A DNA stretch of 38,355 nt. Source: an uncultured Pelagimonas sp. (lineage in GTDB: Bacteria; Pseudomonadota; Alphaproteobacteria; Rhodobacterales; Rhodobacteraceae). Positions 7,409 to 15,020 of the stretch are shown piece after piece; position 1 is the stretch's first letter; each line of letters begins with the position of its first letter. Location of the stretch: contig CANMPP010000012.1 of NCBI GenBank assembly GCA_947499735.1, positions 1 to 38,355 on the forward strand, read 5' to 3'. Made by a program: the position numbers and the translations under genes. The notes beneath the pieces were generated by a model that had not been told where the DNA came from, did not search any database, and worked only from the letters and a program-made list of their open reading frames with translations.

Positions 7409-7723
7409 GAGATCGTTGAGTACATCCGCGCAAATTTGACGGTGCAGCTGACTGTGAAATCTCTAGCCTTAGAGGCCGGGATGAGTGAAAGAATTTTTGT
7501 CAGGCGCTTCGAAGCGGAACTGGGAGACAGTCCTGCACGGTATATCGAACGTCTACGCGTTGAGATCGCGTGTGAAACTTTCTGTTCAGGAGAGCGTTCA
7601 GTCAAACGGGTAGCAGCCATCGCTGGCTTTCGGGCGGAAGAGCGTATGCGCCGCGCATTTCAGCGCACGAAGGGCATTGCTCCTTCCGAATATCGAGACA
7701 GGTTCGCACGCGACACGGATTGA
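7409..7723 (+). pseudogene. AraC-family (GlxA-like) regulator, C-terminal DNA-binding remnant
   Basis: The frame from 7409 encodes EIVEYIRANLTVQLTVKSLA, then the two helix-turn-helix units of an AraC/XylS domain (MSERIFVRRFEAELGDSPA, VAAIAGFRAEERMRRAFQR) and the typical end GIAPSEYRDRF. The first HTH plus second HTH is complete, but the N-terminal ligand domain is absent and an in-frame TGA (7406-7408) precedes it. The IS boundary is 16 bases upstream, so IS insertion or a related deletion probably removed the front. The style is close to GlxA-type regulators. It may once have controlled the catabolic genes beyond the Tn7-like element. Confidence 0.78.
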
Positions 7724-7992
7724 AAAAGCGGAACTTGGCCGTGATCGCGTCAATGGCAGCAAGGTCCGCGATCCAGACCTCTGACTAGCCAATTGTTTTG
7801 CAGGCGCAACGAATTACGGATCTGGCACGTGTGCTTCAGCCGCAGAACTTATCTGGCATTGGTTGAAAAGCCCGTTTTTTCCGAGTTGTCTGTTGTGCGG
7901 GAGCCGACACCATGAAATTTAACGCACCCGAGGCCTACAAGTAAGACTGTCGGGCCCCGTATGCTTAGCGCGGTCGATTGTTGCTATTGCGG
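7724..7992. other. Gene-poor stretch at the presumed left border of the Tn7-like element
   Basis: No gene is supported here. A 10-codon frame (ATG 7911 to TAA) is too short to call. At 7949-7966 the sequence GTCGGGCCCCGTATGCTTA resembles 16061-16080 on the far side of the transposition genes. The transposon border most likely lies in or near this stretch, but no clean terminal inverted repeat was found. Confidence 0.4.
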
Positions 7993-8097
7993 TTAAAATG
8001 GCCACCAGCCATGGTGAGCCCGCTCTATCAGCACCAACGTGATGCCAGCCAAAGACAGAAAAATCGAAACCCGAGCAGTCTTGTTTTCCTTAAGCAT
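7993..8097 (-). CDS. Possible 34-residue single-span membrane peptide
   Basis: A minus-strand frame from ATG 8097 to TAA 7993 is preceded by a purine-rich ribosome site (GAAAGGGAAAAA). The peptide starts MLKENKTARVSIFLSLAG and continues with a hydrophobic stretch and a Trp-Trp-Pro-Phe end: positive N terminus, one membrane span. It is in line with the three minus-strand genes 8155-9532. Short length makes it uncertain; no family was recognised. Confidence 0.35.
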   Translation of the reverse strand: MLKENKTARVSIFLSLAGITLVLIERAHHGWWPF

Positions 8098-8154
8098 TTT
8101 TTCCCTTTCTCATTGAAGTTAAGTGACTTTTGGTTCGTGCAAGGAGTGGCTAAA

Positions 8155-8580
8155 TCAGGCCGATTTACTTTGCCTGTTTGTCTCAGGCTCAGCGTGCTGG
8201 CCTTCTAGCACTGTTTCTTTCCAGCTCTTTTGCCACAGATAGTACGTCGATTGCCCTAGGTTTGGGCCAGGCAGCTCCCTAACCGCACGGTGAACAGTCA
8301 AGCCTGATGCACCGCTCAGCAGCATTCTAGTAGCAACTGCAATTCGCTCTGGCGTCATGCTTTTGACGCGTCCTGATTTGGTACCCCGACCTGCGGACTG
8401 AGACATGTGTAGTTTCATTGCGTTGCTTTGAGCGTGGGCCTCTACGCTACTGAGCTGTCGAAGGGCATCTGCGATAAACAGCCGAAAATCATTTTGCATT
8501 TGTGAAGTAGTGTAGCTGAGCGCCGCCGCCCTGAGATCAGCCAACAAAATTTCAGCTTCATGAGACGTCGTTAAAGGCAT
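8155..8580 (-). CDS. Uncharacterised protein with C-terminal helix-turn-helix
   Basis: A 141-residue protein, third gene of a minus-strand operon, two bases after the membrane-protein gene, with AGGTAGGG just before its ATG. The first 70 residues are helical. Residues 75-120 contain MTPERIAVATRMLLSGASG and a following helix with QSTYYLWQKSW, the pattern of a resolvase/transposase-type HTH that binds DNA. There is no catalytic recombinase domain. It could be an accessory DNA-binding factor of the transposon, but this is only positional inference. Confidence 0.6.
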   Translation of the reverse strand: MPLTTSHEAEILLADLRAAALSYTTSQMQNDFRLFIADALRQLSSVEAHAQSNAMKLHMSQSAGRGTKSGRVKSMTPERIAVATRMLLSGASGLTVHRAVRELPGPNLGQSTYYLWQKSWKETVLEGQHAEPETNRQSKSA

Positions 8581-8582
8581 CC

Positions 8583-9032
8583 CTACCTGCCATTTTTCGT
8601 ATTTCGAAGGGCCTTCTTACCGAAAACGGCTAGCTGGATGAAGGCGTCGCGGATTGGATCATATGGCACACGACGAAAGTTCAGAAACGAAACAATTTTT
8701 CCGGCCTTACCCGAAATCCACGCGCTTTCCACGAATGATTGATCCAGATCGAAAATTGGCTGAAAAAGCCGCCACTCCTTAAAACAATGAACGATAAGGA
8801 GCGGAAGGCACAACGCCAGGACTGCTAAGAGTACGAGCCAAAGAATAACTACAACCGTCTGAAGGTGAGGGTGGGCAAAGAATATTATGAGAATTGCAAG
8901 GGATGCGAAGATTCCACAAAGTGCAGTGAACCAAGCCTCCAATTTAAGGTGCTTACGATGCGCGTCAGCCCACAGGTGGGTCACTCTATCCCACTCCCGC
9001 CTCCTTTCGAGCTTTGCAGTCTCGCTGTCCAT
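8583..9032 (-). CDS. Uncharacterised two-span membrane protein
   Basis: A 149-residue protein preceded by AAGGAT seven bases before ATG. A charged N terminus (KLERRREWDRVTHLWADAH) is followed by two hydrophobic spans at roughly residues 34-53 and 58-84, then a soluble tail of about 65 residues. It lies two bases from each neighbour, so it is co-transcribed with the XRE repressor upstream. The family was not recognised. Membrane proteins paired with repressors in mobile elements can act in exclusion or signalling, but nothing in the sequence proves this. Confidence 0.65.
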   Translation of the reverse strand: MDSETAKLERRREWDRVTHLWADAHRKHLKLEAWFTALCGIFASLAILIIFFAHPHLQTVVVILWLVLLAVLALCLPLLIVHCFKEWRLFQPIFDLDQSFVESAWISGKAGKIVSFLNFRRVPYDPIRDAFIQLAVFGKKALRNTKNGR

Positions 9033-9034
9033 AG

Positions 9035-9532
9035 CTATCCTTTCAAAAGCCCATATAAAAACTCAAATTCAGAGCTGAGCGAACCTCTGGCTGACCGCAG
9101 AGTCTCGAGCCACTTCACTGCAATCCGGTTTTTCTTTCTTGAGGGTTCATCGTTATGATACGCGGCATGATATTGGTCTAGCTGCTCCAAAAACTGAAAC
9201 AAAGCTTCACTTTCTTCCCCTTGTCGTGGCAACCCGCGACCAAGAAGTACCCAATTGGGAGCAAGCTGATAGACGTCGAATAGCTTTTTAATTACGGCTG
9301 CTGAGGGATCCCTCGTACCGTTTTCGATGTTGCAATAGGTTCTGTGAGAGACACCAAGCGATGCCGCGAATTTCGCCTGCGACAATCCCTCTCCGACCCT
9401 TATCGCAGAGAGGCGCCGTCCGATTTGGCCATCTGATGTCTCGCTAGTCAAACTTGAAATTCTCTTCCACTTAGTTTTCGGGAGTTTTGGGTGTTTAGGC
9501 TTCCGCCGCACGTTGAAAAGGACACTACACAT
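9035..9532 (-). CDS. XRE-family repressor (cI-like) of the Tn7-like element
   Basis: A helix-turn-helix of the XRE/Cro-CI type occupies roughly residues 40-95 (GRRLSAIRVGEGLSQAKFAA then SHRTYCNIENGTRDPSAAVI), followed by a helical C-terminal region of about 70 residues that may dimerise. The start is uncertain: ATG 9532 is used, TTG 9553 lies in frame upstream, and neither has a strong ribosome site. ATG 9532 lies inside one arm of the inverted repeat at 9529-9585, so a later start is possible. The gene is divergent from a small Ner/Cro-like gene and the transposition operon, suggesting it represses transposition and its own promoter. Confidence 0.82.
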   Translation of the reverse strand: MCSVLFNVRRKPKHPKLPKTKWKRISSLTSETSDGQIGRRLSAIRVGEGLSQAKFAASLGVSHRTYCNIENGTRDPSAAVIKKLFDVYQLAPNWVLLGRGLPRQGEESEALFQFLEQLDQYHAAYHNDEPSRKKNRIAVKWLETLRSARGSLSSEFEFLYGLLKG

Positions 9533-9585
9533 ACTGCAATTTCTTGCAATCAAAACCGCTCACCGGTGCGCAAAATGCAGTATGT
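9529..9585. promoter_or_regulatory. Divergent operator region with 10-bp inverted repeat
   Basis: ACATACTGCA (9529-9538) is mirrored exactly by TGCAGTATGT (9576-9585). TTGCAA occurs at 9544-9549 and 9585-9590, with a further TTGCAA near 9622. The cluster sits between the repressor and the Ner-like gene, where a phage-type switch would have its operators. That the repressor or Ner-like protein binds these repeats is inference. Confidence 0.65.
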
Positions 9586-9690
9586 TGCAAATATTATAAC
9601 CATTCAAGCTTGACTAAAGCTTGCAATTCACCGAATCAAAGTGCTAACGCTGCTGCCGTCAAGCCTTTACTGCGGTGATGAGGATTTAGG

Positions 9691-9957
9691 ATGCTTATCA
9701 AGACAACCAATGACGACATGGAACGCCACGATGCTGTACGTCGTCTCTTGAAGCAGCAGTCGATTACATTGGACAGCATTGCGAAGAAGGTAGGATGCAC
9801 ACCAGGTTTTGTAACTTTGGTTTCCCAAGGAAAACGCAAAAACTTGGATGTGGCGAAATTGCTTTGCACGCCGCTGGGTGTCGAACCCAGGGAGCTATGG
9901 CCGAGGCTGTATGGCAACCAAAATGCTGAAGTAGGAGATGCGATACCCCAAAACTAA
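9691..9957 (+). CDS. Small Ner/Cro-like DNA-binding protein
   Basis: An 88-residue protein with GAGGA upstream of ATG. Residues 10-75 form a compact helix-turn-helix (AVRRLLKQQSITLDSIAKKV, then FVTLVSQGKRK and DVAKLLCTPLGVEPRELWP). The LGV-PRELWP ending is typical of Ner/Nlp-type regulators of Mu-like phages. It is the first gene transcribed toward the transposase operon and diverges from an XRE repressor, as ner does from c in phage Mu. It probably turns down the operator region early in transposition. Confidence 0.75.
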   Translation: MLIKTTNDDMERHDAVRRLLKQQSITLDSIAKKVGCTPGFVTLVSQGKRKNLDVAKLLCTPLGVEPRELWPRLYGNQNAEVGDAIPQN

Positions 9958-10144
9958 AACGACCCCGAAAGCCGAAACTCACGAGGTCGCTTTGATTGTC
10001 GATTTGGTAGGCGACGATCTTTGCTTCCATCAAAAATGAACCGAAGTCAACCCGTTTGAACGCGTTTGCGCGAACAGATGAGGTGTGGCTCGTATATAGA
10101 GAGCAGTCGAGCTGACTTAGGTTGTCAGCTTGAACCTAATAATA
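9958..10144 (+). promoter_or_regulatory. Leader between the Ner-like gene and the TniQ-like gene
   Basis: This 187-base spacer holds CGACC (9960-9964) and GGTCG (9985-9989), with further weak pairing between them and a short T-rich stretch after. It could be a weak terminator or attenuator after the Ner-like gene. No second promoter can be named with confidence. Confidence 0.3.
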
Positions 10145-12091
10145 ATGGAAAAATCTAATTCACCCCGCCCGATCGGTGCGGGAATTCGCCGTGCGCAGTA
10201 TACCGCACACGATCCGATTGTCGTGCACAGATCCGCGATCCCAGGTGAGACGGCAATCTCTTTGGCATCATGGACTGCGGCGCTCAATGGTTTGAGCTTA
10301 CGAGGTTTTTGCAGAGATTTCGCAATAAAGCACAGCGATCTTGTTGCGGGTCACCGTTCTGCAATTGCCCAACTCGCCGAGCTCACAGGTTCTGATGCAT
10401 CGCACCTCTTGTGGCATTCTTCGAGGCACCTCGCGGATGGGCATTGCTCCTTGATGAGCGAAACAGTGCACGTGTCCGTGCTGTTGAAAACACCCAACCG
10501 AATTTGCCCTGTCTGCATTGCCAATAGTTGCGCGGGCAAAGATCAAAGCCGCGCCTTTCAGATGTGGGAGTGGCAACTCGCGCCGTTTCGGCGCTGTCGT
10601 GTGCACGATGTGATGCTGGAACCGCTAAAACCTGCAAAGGATCCGCATGATTTTGCAGTAGCGATCCAAGCTTGGGAGCCAAGCGTCATACGCTCCTCCC
10701 CCTGCATAGACCCACGATTTGAGGAGTATCTCGTCAAACGCTTAGAGAGTGGGACCAGAACCTCTTGGCCAGACAGTCTGCCGATACATGTTGTGATCTT
10801 GTTCTGCGAAGCGTTTGGAGCGATGCTTGGCTTCGGCTCAGACTGTTCCTTCGAAGCGCTCTCAGATGAGCAAAAGATCGAAGCTTCTGCGCTAGGGTTT
10901 CATCACGTTGCGCAAGGAGCGGAGGCAGTCCAATCAGCCTTGCAGGATTTCTTTGACGATGCCGTAACTTACAGAACCACCTATGGGAAACTTCTTGCAC
11001 CTGTCCTTAAGGTTCTCTCCAGCAACGCAAAAGATCCTGCTTTTGATGGGTTGCGCGATCGGGTCCGGGAATTTCTGCGCGAGAATTTCCATATCCCTGA
11101 CGGCACGGATATTCTTGGGGAAGTTTGCAAACAAAGCCGGGTCTATACAGCTTTCAAAGCAAGCCGCGAATTTGAGATTCCAGTATCTCTCATCAATCGT
11201 GAACTTAAAAAGCGCGGCTGGCGCAAAGGAACAGACCCCAATCACAAAAGCGATCGTAGCCTGCTCATCCCTCGACGAGAAATGTTGGACTGCATCGAAA
11301 GCGTCAATCGCTTGTCGTCAGTCACAGTTGTCCAAGCCTTGTTGGGCCTTGATCGTTTCGTTCTTGAGCAGCTCGAAGATGCCGGGCTTTTGCTATCTTA
11401 CTTTGGCGACGATCGTGGGCGCCCCATGTATGACGCCGCAGAGGTGGCTGGTTTTCTTGGACGACTACACGCGACCGCTCATCCCGAAAGATCAGACGCA
11501 TCGGAGTGGGTAAGTCTCATAAGCCTAGTTCAGTCCCTGCAATGTTCGACGGTTTGGCTGATCACAATGATGCTAGTCGGGCATGTTCGGTTCAGCGCGA
11601 CGTCTTCCAACGCGTTTCAGATGGATGACTTCCGCGTCTGCGAGGGCGACGTGAGGAAGCTCCTCTTTTTGAAACGCCAGCCTACAGTCAGCATTTCTCA
11701 AATCGGTAAGATGCTTGGCATCAACGATGCTATCGGCGGTGCGCTTGTTGAACACAAAGCTCTGGAAATCCGCGAGAAAAACGGTGCGCGGATAGCCTGT
11801 GTGGGTGCAATCGAGGCCTTCAACAGGGATTACATCCTTCTGCGCGCCCTGGCCGGAAGCAGGAAGCCGTATTTTCAGGAGCTAAAGTCAGTACTCGTAG
11901 AAAACAGCTGTCGACCATTGCAATTGGGAGCAACAGAAAGCGCTTTTTACCCGAGAAGGCATGTCTATCGGCTGGCACGTTCTGCTCCTACCGGGCCAAT
12001 CGCTCGGCTCCTCGAAAATGAGGCCATTGGCCCAAGGAGAAGTACCCCCGTTCTCAACCGCCACGATTACGGCCGGGGTGTTCCGGCATGA
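10145..12091 (+). CDS. tniQ: TniQ/TnsD-family target-selection protein
   Basis: A 648-residue protein (from ATG 10145; TTG 10130 is an alternative and neither has a clear ribosome site). The N-terminal TniQ domain shows ISLASWTAALNGLSLRGFCR, a later LAELTG stretch and an HLADGH segment, followed by a zinc-finger-like set, RICPVCIANSC and CRVHDVML. The long C-terminal half (residues about 200-648) is more like TnsD than the short TniQ proteins. Such proteins bind a chosen site and recruit the TnsC ATPase. It is the first gene of the transposition operon here, and its stop overlaps the TnsA-like gene (ATGA). The preferred site of this element is unknown. Confidence 0.82.
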   Translation: MEKSNSPRPIGAGIRRAQYTAHDPIVVHRSAIPGETAISLASWTAALNGLSLRGFCRDFAIKHSDLVAGHRSAIAQLAELTGSDASHLLWHSSRHLADGHCSLMSETVHVSVLLKTPNRICPVCIANSCAGKDQSRAFQMWEWQLAPFRRCRVHDVMLEPLKPAKDPHDFAVAIQAWEPSVIRSSPCIDPRFEEYLVKRLESGTRTSWPDSLPIHVVILFCEAFGAMLGFGSDCSFEALSDEQKIEASALGFHHVAQGAEAVQSALQDFFDDAVTYRTTYGKLLAPVLKVLSSNAKDPAFDGLRDRVREFLRENFHIPDGTDILGEVCKQSRVYTAFKASREFEIPVSLINRELKKRGWRKGTDPNHKSDRSLLIPRREMLDCIESVNRLSSVTVVQALLGLDRFVLEQLEDAGLLLSYFGDDRGRPMYDAAEVAGFLGRLHATAHPERSDASEWVSLISLVQSLQCSTVWLITMMLVGHVRFSATSSNAFQMDDFRVCEGDVRKLLFLKRQPTVSISQIGKMLGINDAIGGALVEHKALEIREKNGARIACVGAIEAFNRDYILLRALAGSRKPYFQELKSVLVENSCRPLQLGATESAFYPRRHVYRLARSAPTGPIARLLENEAIGPRRSTPVLNRHDYGRGVPA

Positions 12092-12846
12092 GCTATCTGT
12101 TTGAAATAATTGACCTCGATAGTTGGCAGTACGGTTTGCCAAAACTTAGAGCAGCTGCAAAAATCACCTTTGGTGAGATTGATGGTGTGTTGCCATTCAA
12201 AGGACGGCGCAATCCAACGGCTGTGAGCAGCACGTCTTATAAGGCGGCGTTCCAGTACAAAACTGCTGCAAACAAATGGAAGCCACGACTTGGCCTTGTC
12301 GAGAGTGGTGCAGAGCTGGCGGTCGCTGAAGAAATATTAGTCTCACCGAACCTGTGGGATCTGGAATTTCAGCCCGTAACCATTCCCTACACTGATCCAA
12401 ATGGGGGCCGACGTAACCACACAATTGATCTGCGCCAAACATTTATGTCGGGTCGGCAAAGACTGATATTTATCAGGAATAGAAGCAGCCTAAAGAAGCC
12501 ATTCGTTCAAGCAGAGATCGAGTGCATCCGTTCTGCCGCGCGACGGGAGTTCGGTCATCAACTCATTGTCGTCGATGGAGACAGTTACACAAAGGCGCGC
12601 CGCGATAATTTGCGTCGCATGCATCGTTTGATTGCGTTCCAGCCTGATCAGATCGCGGATGATCTTGTTGAAGAGGCCGTCGCACGTCTCACCACTCTTT
12701 GGAAAATGTCCGACCTTGTCCGTGCCATGGATCTCGCACCAAGTCGCGTATTTCAGTCCTGTTTGCGCCTGATCGCCCGGAAAAGGCTCGGTGCAGACTT
12801 GAATGCTATCATTTCCCACGATTCTCGAATTTGGAGGATCCAATAA
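12088..12846 (+). CDS. tnsA: TnsA-like endonuclease homologue with altered catalytic motif
   Basis: A 252-residue protein lies between TniQ and TnsB genes and overlaps both by a few bases. In the TnsA N-terminal pattern it keeps S-x-x-E (SGAE, Glu about 76), a FQPVTIPY strand and HTIDL (Asp 114). The third motif, normally E/Q-x-K, reads LIFIRN here (Phe 128, Arg 130). The C-terminal part (residues about 165-252) is helical with a winged-helix-like stretch (KMSDLVRAMDLAPSRVFQSC), as in the TnsA C domain that contacts TnsC. In Tn7, TnsA cuts the 5' strands so that transposition is cut-and-paste. The altered residues raise the possibility of weak or no 5' cleavage. Confidence 0.75.
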   Translation: MSYLFEIIDLDSWQYGLPKLRAAAKITFGEIDGVLPFKGRRNPTAVSSTSYKAAFQYKTAANKWKPRLGLVESGAELAVAEEILVSPNLWDLEFQPVTIPYTDPNGGRRNHTIDLRQTFMSGRQRLIFIRNRSSLKKPFVQAEIECIRSAARREFGHQLIVVDGDSYTKARRDNLRRMHRLIAFQPDQIADDLVEEAVARLTTLWKMSDLVRAMDLAPSRVFQSCLRLIARKRLGADLNAIISHDSRIWRIQ

Positions 12847-15020
12847 TGTTTAACCCAAACTACGTCATCCCAACCGGCATGGTTCTTTCAATCGACGGTG
12901 CCCGCCAAAATATCTTTGCCACTGGTGATGGCTGTTACCGCCTGGAAGGTCAGACACGACCAACGAGCGTTCTTAACTATAAGGAGTTGGTCTCGTTACT
13001 AAAGCGCCCCGATGCATGGTCAACCGGAACTAACCTTTCATCCTCCAGTGCTTTGGCGCGCTTGCGTGCTGGAGGCAGGTATTGTGTTGAACAACTGTCC
13101 GATGCGTCAAAGGACCAAATCGACTTTCGGCGCGCCCTCTGTATCGCCATCGACCAGATGGCGTCCGAGGGAGTGAAGATATCACGTGGATCGATTAGCA
13201 AGCCAAAAAATAGAAAACGGATCCGCGATCTCGCGAGCAAGATCTACACAGCGCGCCCCATTGACGTCGGGCTTCGTGGTGGATCAACAAGAACGGTCGC
13301 CATAATGCCGAAAGCCAAAACGCTCATGGCATACAGGAAGCGCTTTGAAGACTCCGGGTATGACGAAATGGTCCTCGCAGACCAAACATGGCTGCGCGGC
13401 AACCGGACCCGGCGCCTTTGCAGTAAGACCCATGAACTCATTCTGAGCGCCATCGACGGCACGTTTCTGGATCTAAAGCAACCGAGCGCCGCACAGGTGC
13501 TTAAGCGTTACAAATCTATCCTCGAGGGTGAGAATGCTTCACGAGTTGTGGAGGGGTTGGTACCTATAGACGCGGTAAGTTACGGAACGATCGCGAACTA
13601 TCTGAAGATGATAGGCCCAACCGCGAAGTCTCTGGCTCGAAACGGTAAAAAGTATGCGGCCAACAACGACACGCCAGGTCAAACAGATACAAGAGAACTG
13701 ATGGTCGGCGGTGTCGCCGAAGTTGACGAATGTAAACTTTCCTTGATTTCAGTCTCAAAGAAAAACCACTGGTATTCCAAGCTGAGTGATGAGGAAAAGC
13801 AGGCCTTAGAAGAGCTCGATGAACTCATCCATGCCAGATTGTGGCTGGTTGTCGTGCTTGATGTTGCGTCCCGCATGCCCTTGGGCTGGGTCCTGACCGA
13901 AACCCCCGGTGCCGAGGCGACCTGCGCAGCGATCAGGATGGCGACACGGGGCAAAACCCGTGAAAAAACCATCTATGGGTGCGAACGAGACCCGATGCCA
14001 GCAATCGGCATTGGGGCACTAAAAGGGGACAATGGATCAGGCATCCGAAACTCTGTGGTCAAGAGCGCGGCTATTGGAAGTGCTATCCAGACAATAGATG
14101 CACGTACATATCGCGGTGGAGACAAACCGCATATCGAACGTATGTTTGGAACCATGGAAGGTAACCTCATCAACCTTTTGCATGGGTACACGGGGCGGCG
14201 CGCAAATGCCCTGCCGGGATATGATGCAATTAAAAACGGAGTGCTTAATACTGAAGAACTGTATGGGCTGATCACCCGCTACCTTATTGATGAATATCCG
14301 CTCGAACGACACTCCGGCACAGGAATGTTTGGGCGCCGTCCGATTGAGGTCGCAAAGGATCTAGTGCATATCCACGGAACCGTCTTTCCGCCAATCGCCC
14401 ATGATCGCCGTATTCATCTTGGCTGGCAGAAAACATGCCGGATTACAAAAATGGGCGTGAAATTCCTCGGCCTTCCCTTTAACTCCGCCCCATTGCAAAA
14501 ACTCGGCGAGCATCATCGTTCGAAAGTGACAGTCTGTGTTGATCCTGATGATATTTCTCACGCGACGATCCTGGCACAGGGACACCCGGAACCGATCCTG
14601 GCTGACCTATCCTGGACAGCTGTAAAAGATCTCACACTGCAGGAGTTCCTAAACTACGCCAAGATAGCACGGGCCGAAGATCCGGAACTAACCGCCGATT
14701 TCGAGCGGACATTAGCTCGGGTTCGTCGCGAAAGGTTTGACCAAATGCGCCAAGTCGCTGCTGACCGAAAGTTGCCACGCAGCTATCTGACTGTTGCAGA
14801 AGCCACCCAAATGGCGGAGCAAATCCTTGCGGGTGTTCCATCCACGCAAGCCAAGCCACTGCCCGGAACAGTCGCGCCCGGTTCATTAGACGACGAGGGC
14901 TTGCTTGATGGCACTTGGGATATTGGCCCTGGGTTTGACCCAACCATTGAAGGTACGCGTGGCGACGATGATGTCCAACCTGACTTCGAGCGCCCGAATG
15001 TGACGGGGAAGCTGACATGA
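12846..15020 (+). CDS. tnsB: TnsB-like DDE transposase
   Basis: A 724-residue protein; ATG 12846 overlaps the TnsA stop (TAATG). N-terminal helical DNA-binding domains precede an rve (integrase) core. Catalytic residues are visible as Asp 294 (AEVDECKL), Asp 395 (LKGDNGSG) and Glu 431 (KPHIERMFGTME), spaced DD35E. A Mu-type beta-barrel region follows (RIHLGWQKTCRITKMGVKFL, SKVTVCVDPDD), and then an acidic tail that probably contacts TnsC. The enzyme cuts and joins the 3' ends. The core residues look intact, so the enzyme could be active. The gene overlaps the TnsC-like gene by ATGA. Confidence 0.9.
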   Translation: MFNPNYVIPTGMVLSIDGARQNIFATGDGCYRLEGQTRPTSVLNYKELVSLLKRPDAWSTGTNLSSSSALARLRAGGRYCVEQLSDASKDQIDFRRALCIAIDQMASEGVKISRGSISKPKNRKRIRDLASKIYTARPIDVGLRGGSTRTVAIMPKAKTLMAYRKRFEDSGYDEMVLADQTWLRGNRTRRLCSKTHELILSAIDGTFLDLKQPSAAQVLKRYKSILEGENASRVVEGLVPIDAVSYGTIANYLKMIGPTAKSLARNGKKYAANNDTPGQTDTRELMVGGVAEVDECKLSLISVSKKNHWYSKLSDEEKQALEELDELIHARLWLVVVLDVASRMPLGWVLTETPGAEATCAAIRMATRGKTREKTIYGCERDPMPAIGIGALKGDNGSGIRNSVVKSAAIGSAIQTIDARTYRGGDKPHIERMFGTMEGNLINLLHGYTGRRANALPGYDAIKNGVLNTEELYGLITRYLIDEYPLERHSGTGMFGRRPIEVAKDLVHIHGTVFPPIAHDRRIHLGWQKTCRITKMGVKFLGLPFNSAPLQKLGEHHRSKVTVCVDPDDISHATILAQGHPEPILADLSWTAVKDLTLQEFLNYAKIARAEDPELTADFERTLARVRRERFDQMRQVAADRKLPRSYLTVAEATQMAEQILAGVPSTQAKPLPGTVAPGSLDDEGLLDGTWDIGPGFDPTIEGTRGDDDVQPDFERPNVTGKLT

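Noticed and set aside
7598-7792. Minus-strand open frame over the AraC remnant
   Set aside because: It is a shadow of the AraC-domain coding frame, with no ribosome site or domain signal.
7911-7943. Ten-codon frame beginning MKFNAPEAYK
   Set aside because: It is too short to support. It may be the start of a gene cut off by the transposon border, but nothing after it continues the frame.
10983-11513. 176-residue plus-strand frame inside the TniQ-like gene
   Set aside because: It lies wholly in the TniQ coding region in another frame; its composition looks like a shadow, and the TniQ frame is intact and recognisable.
12699-12845. Upstream extension of the TnsB-like gene
   Set aside because: The frame stays open, but ATG 12846 overlaps the TnsA stop in the operon pattern seen at every other junction; the extension would overlap TnsA by about 150 bases.
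14037-14585. Several minus-strand frames within the TnsB-like gene
   Set aside because: They are shadows of the transposase frame with no ribosome sites and no domain character.
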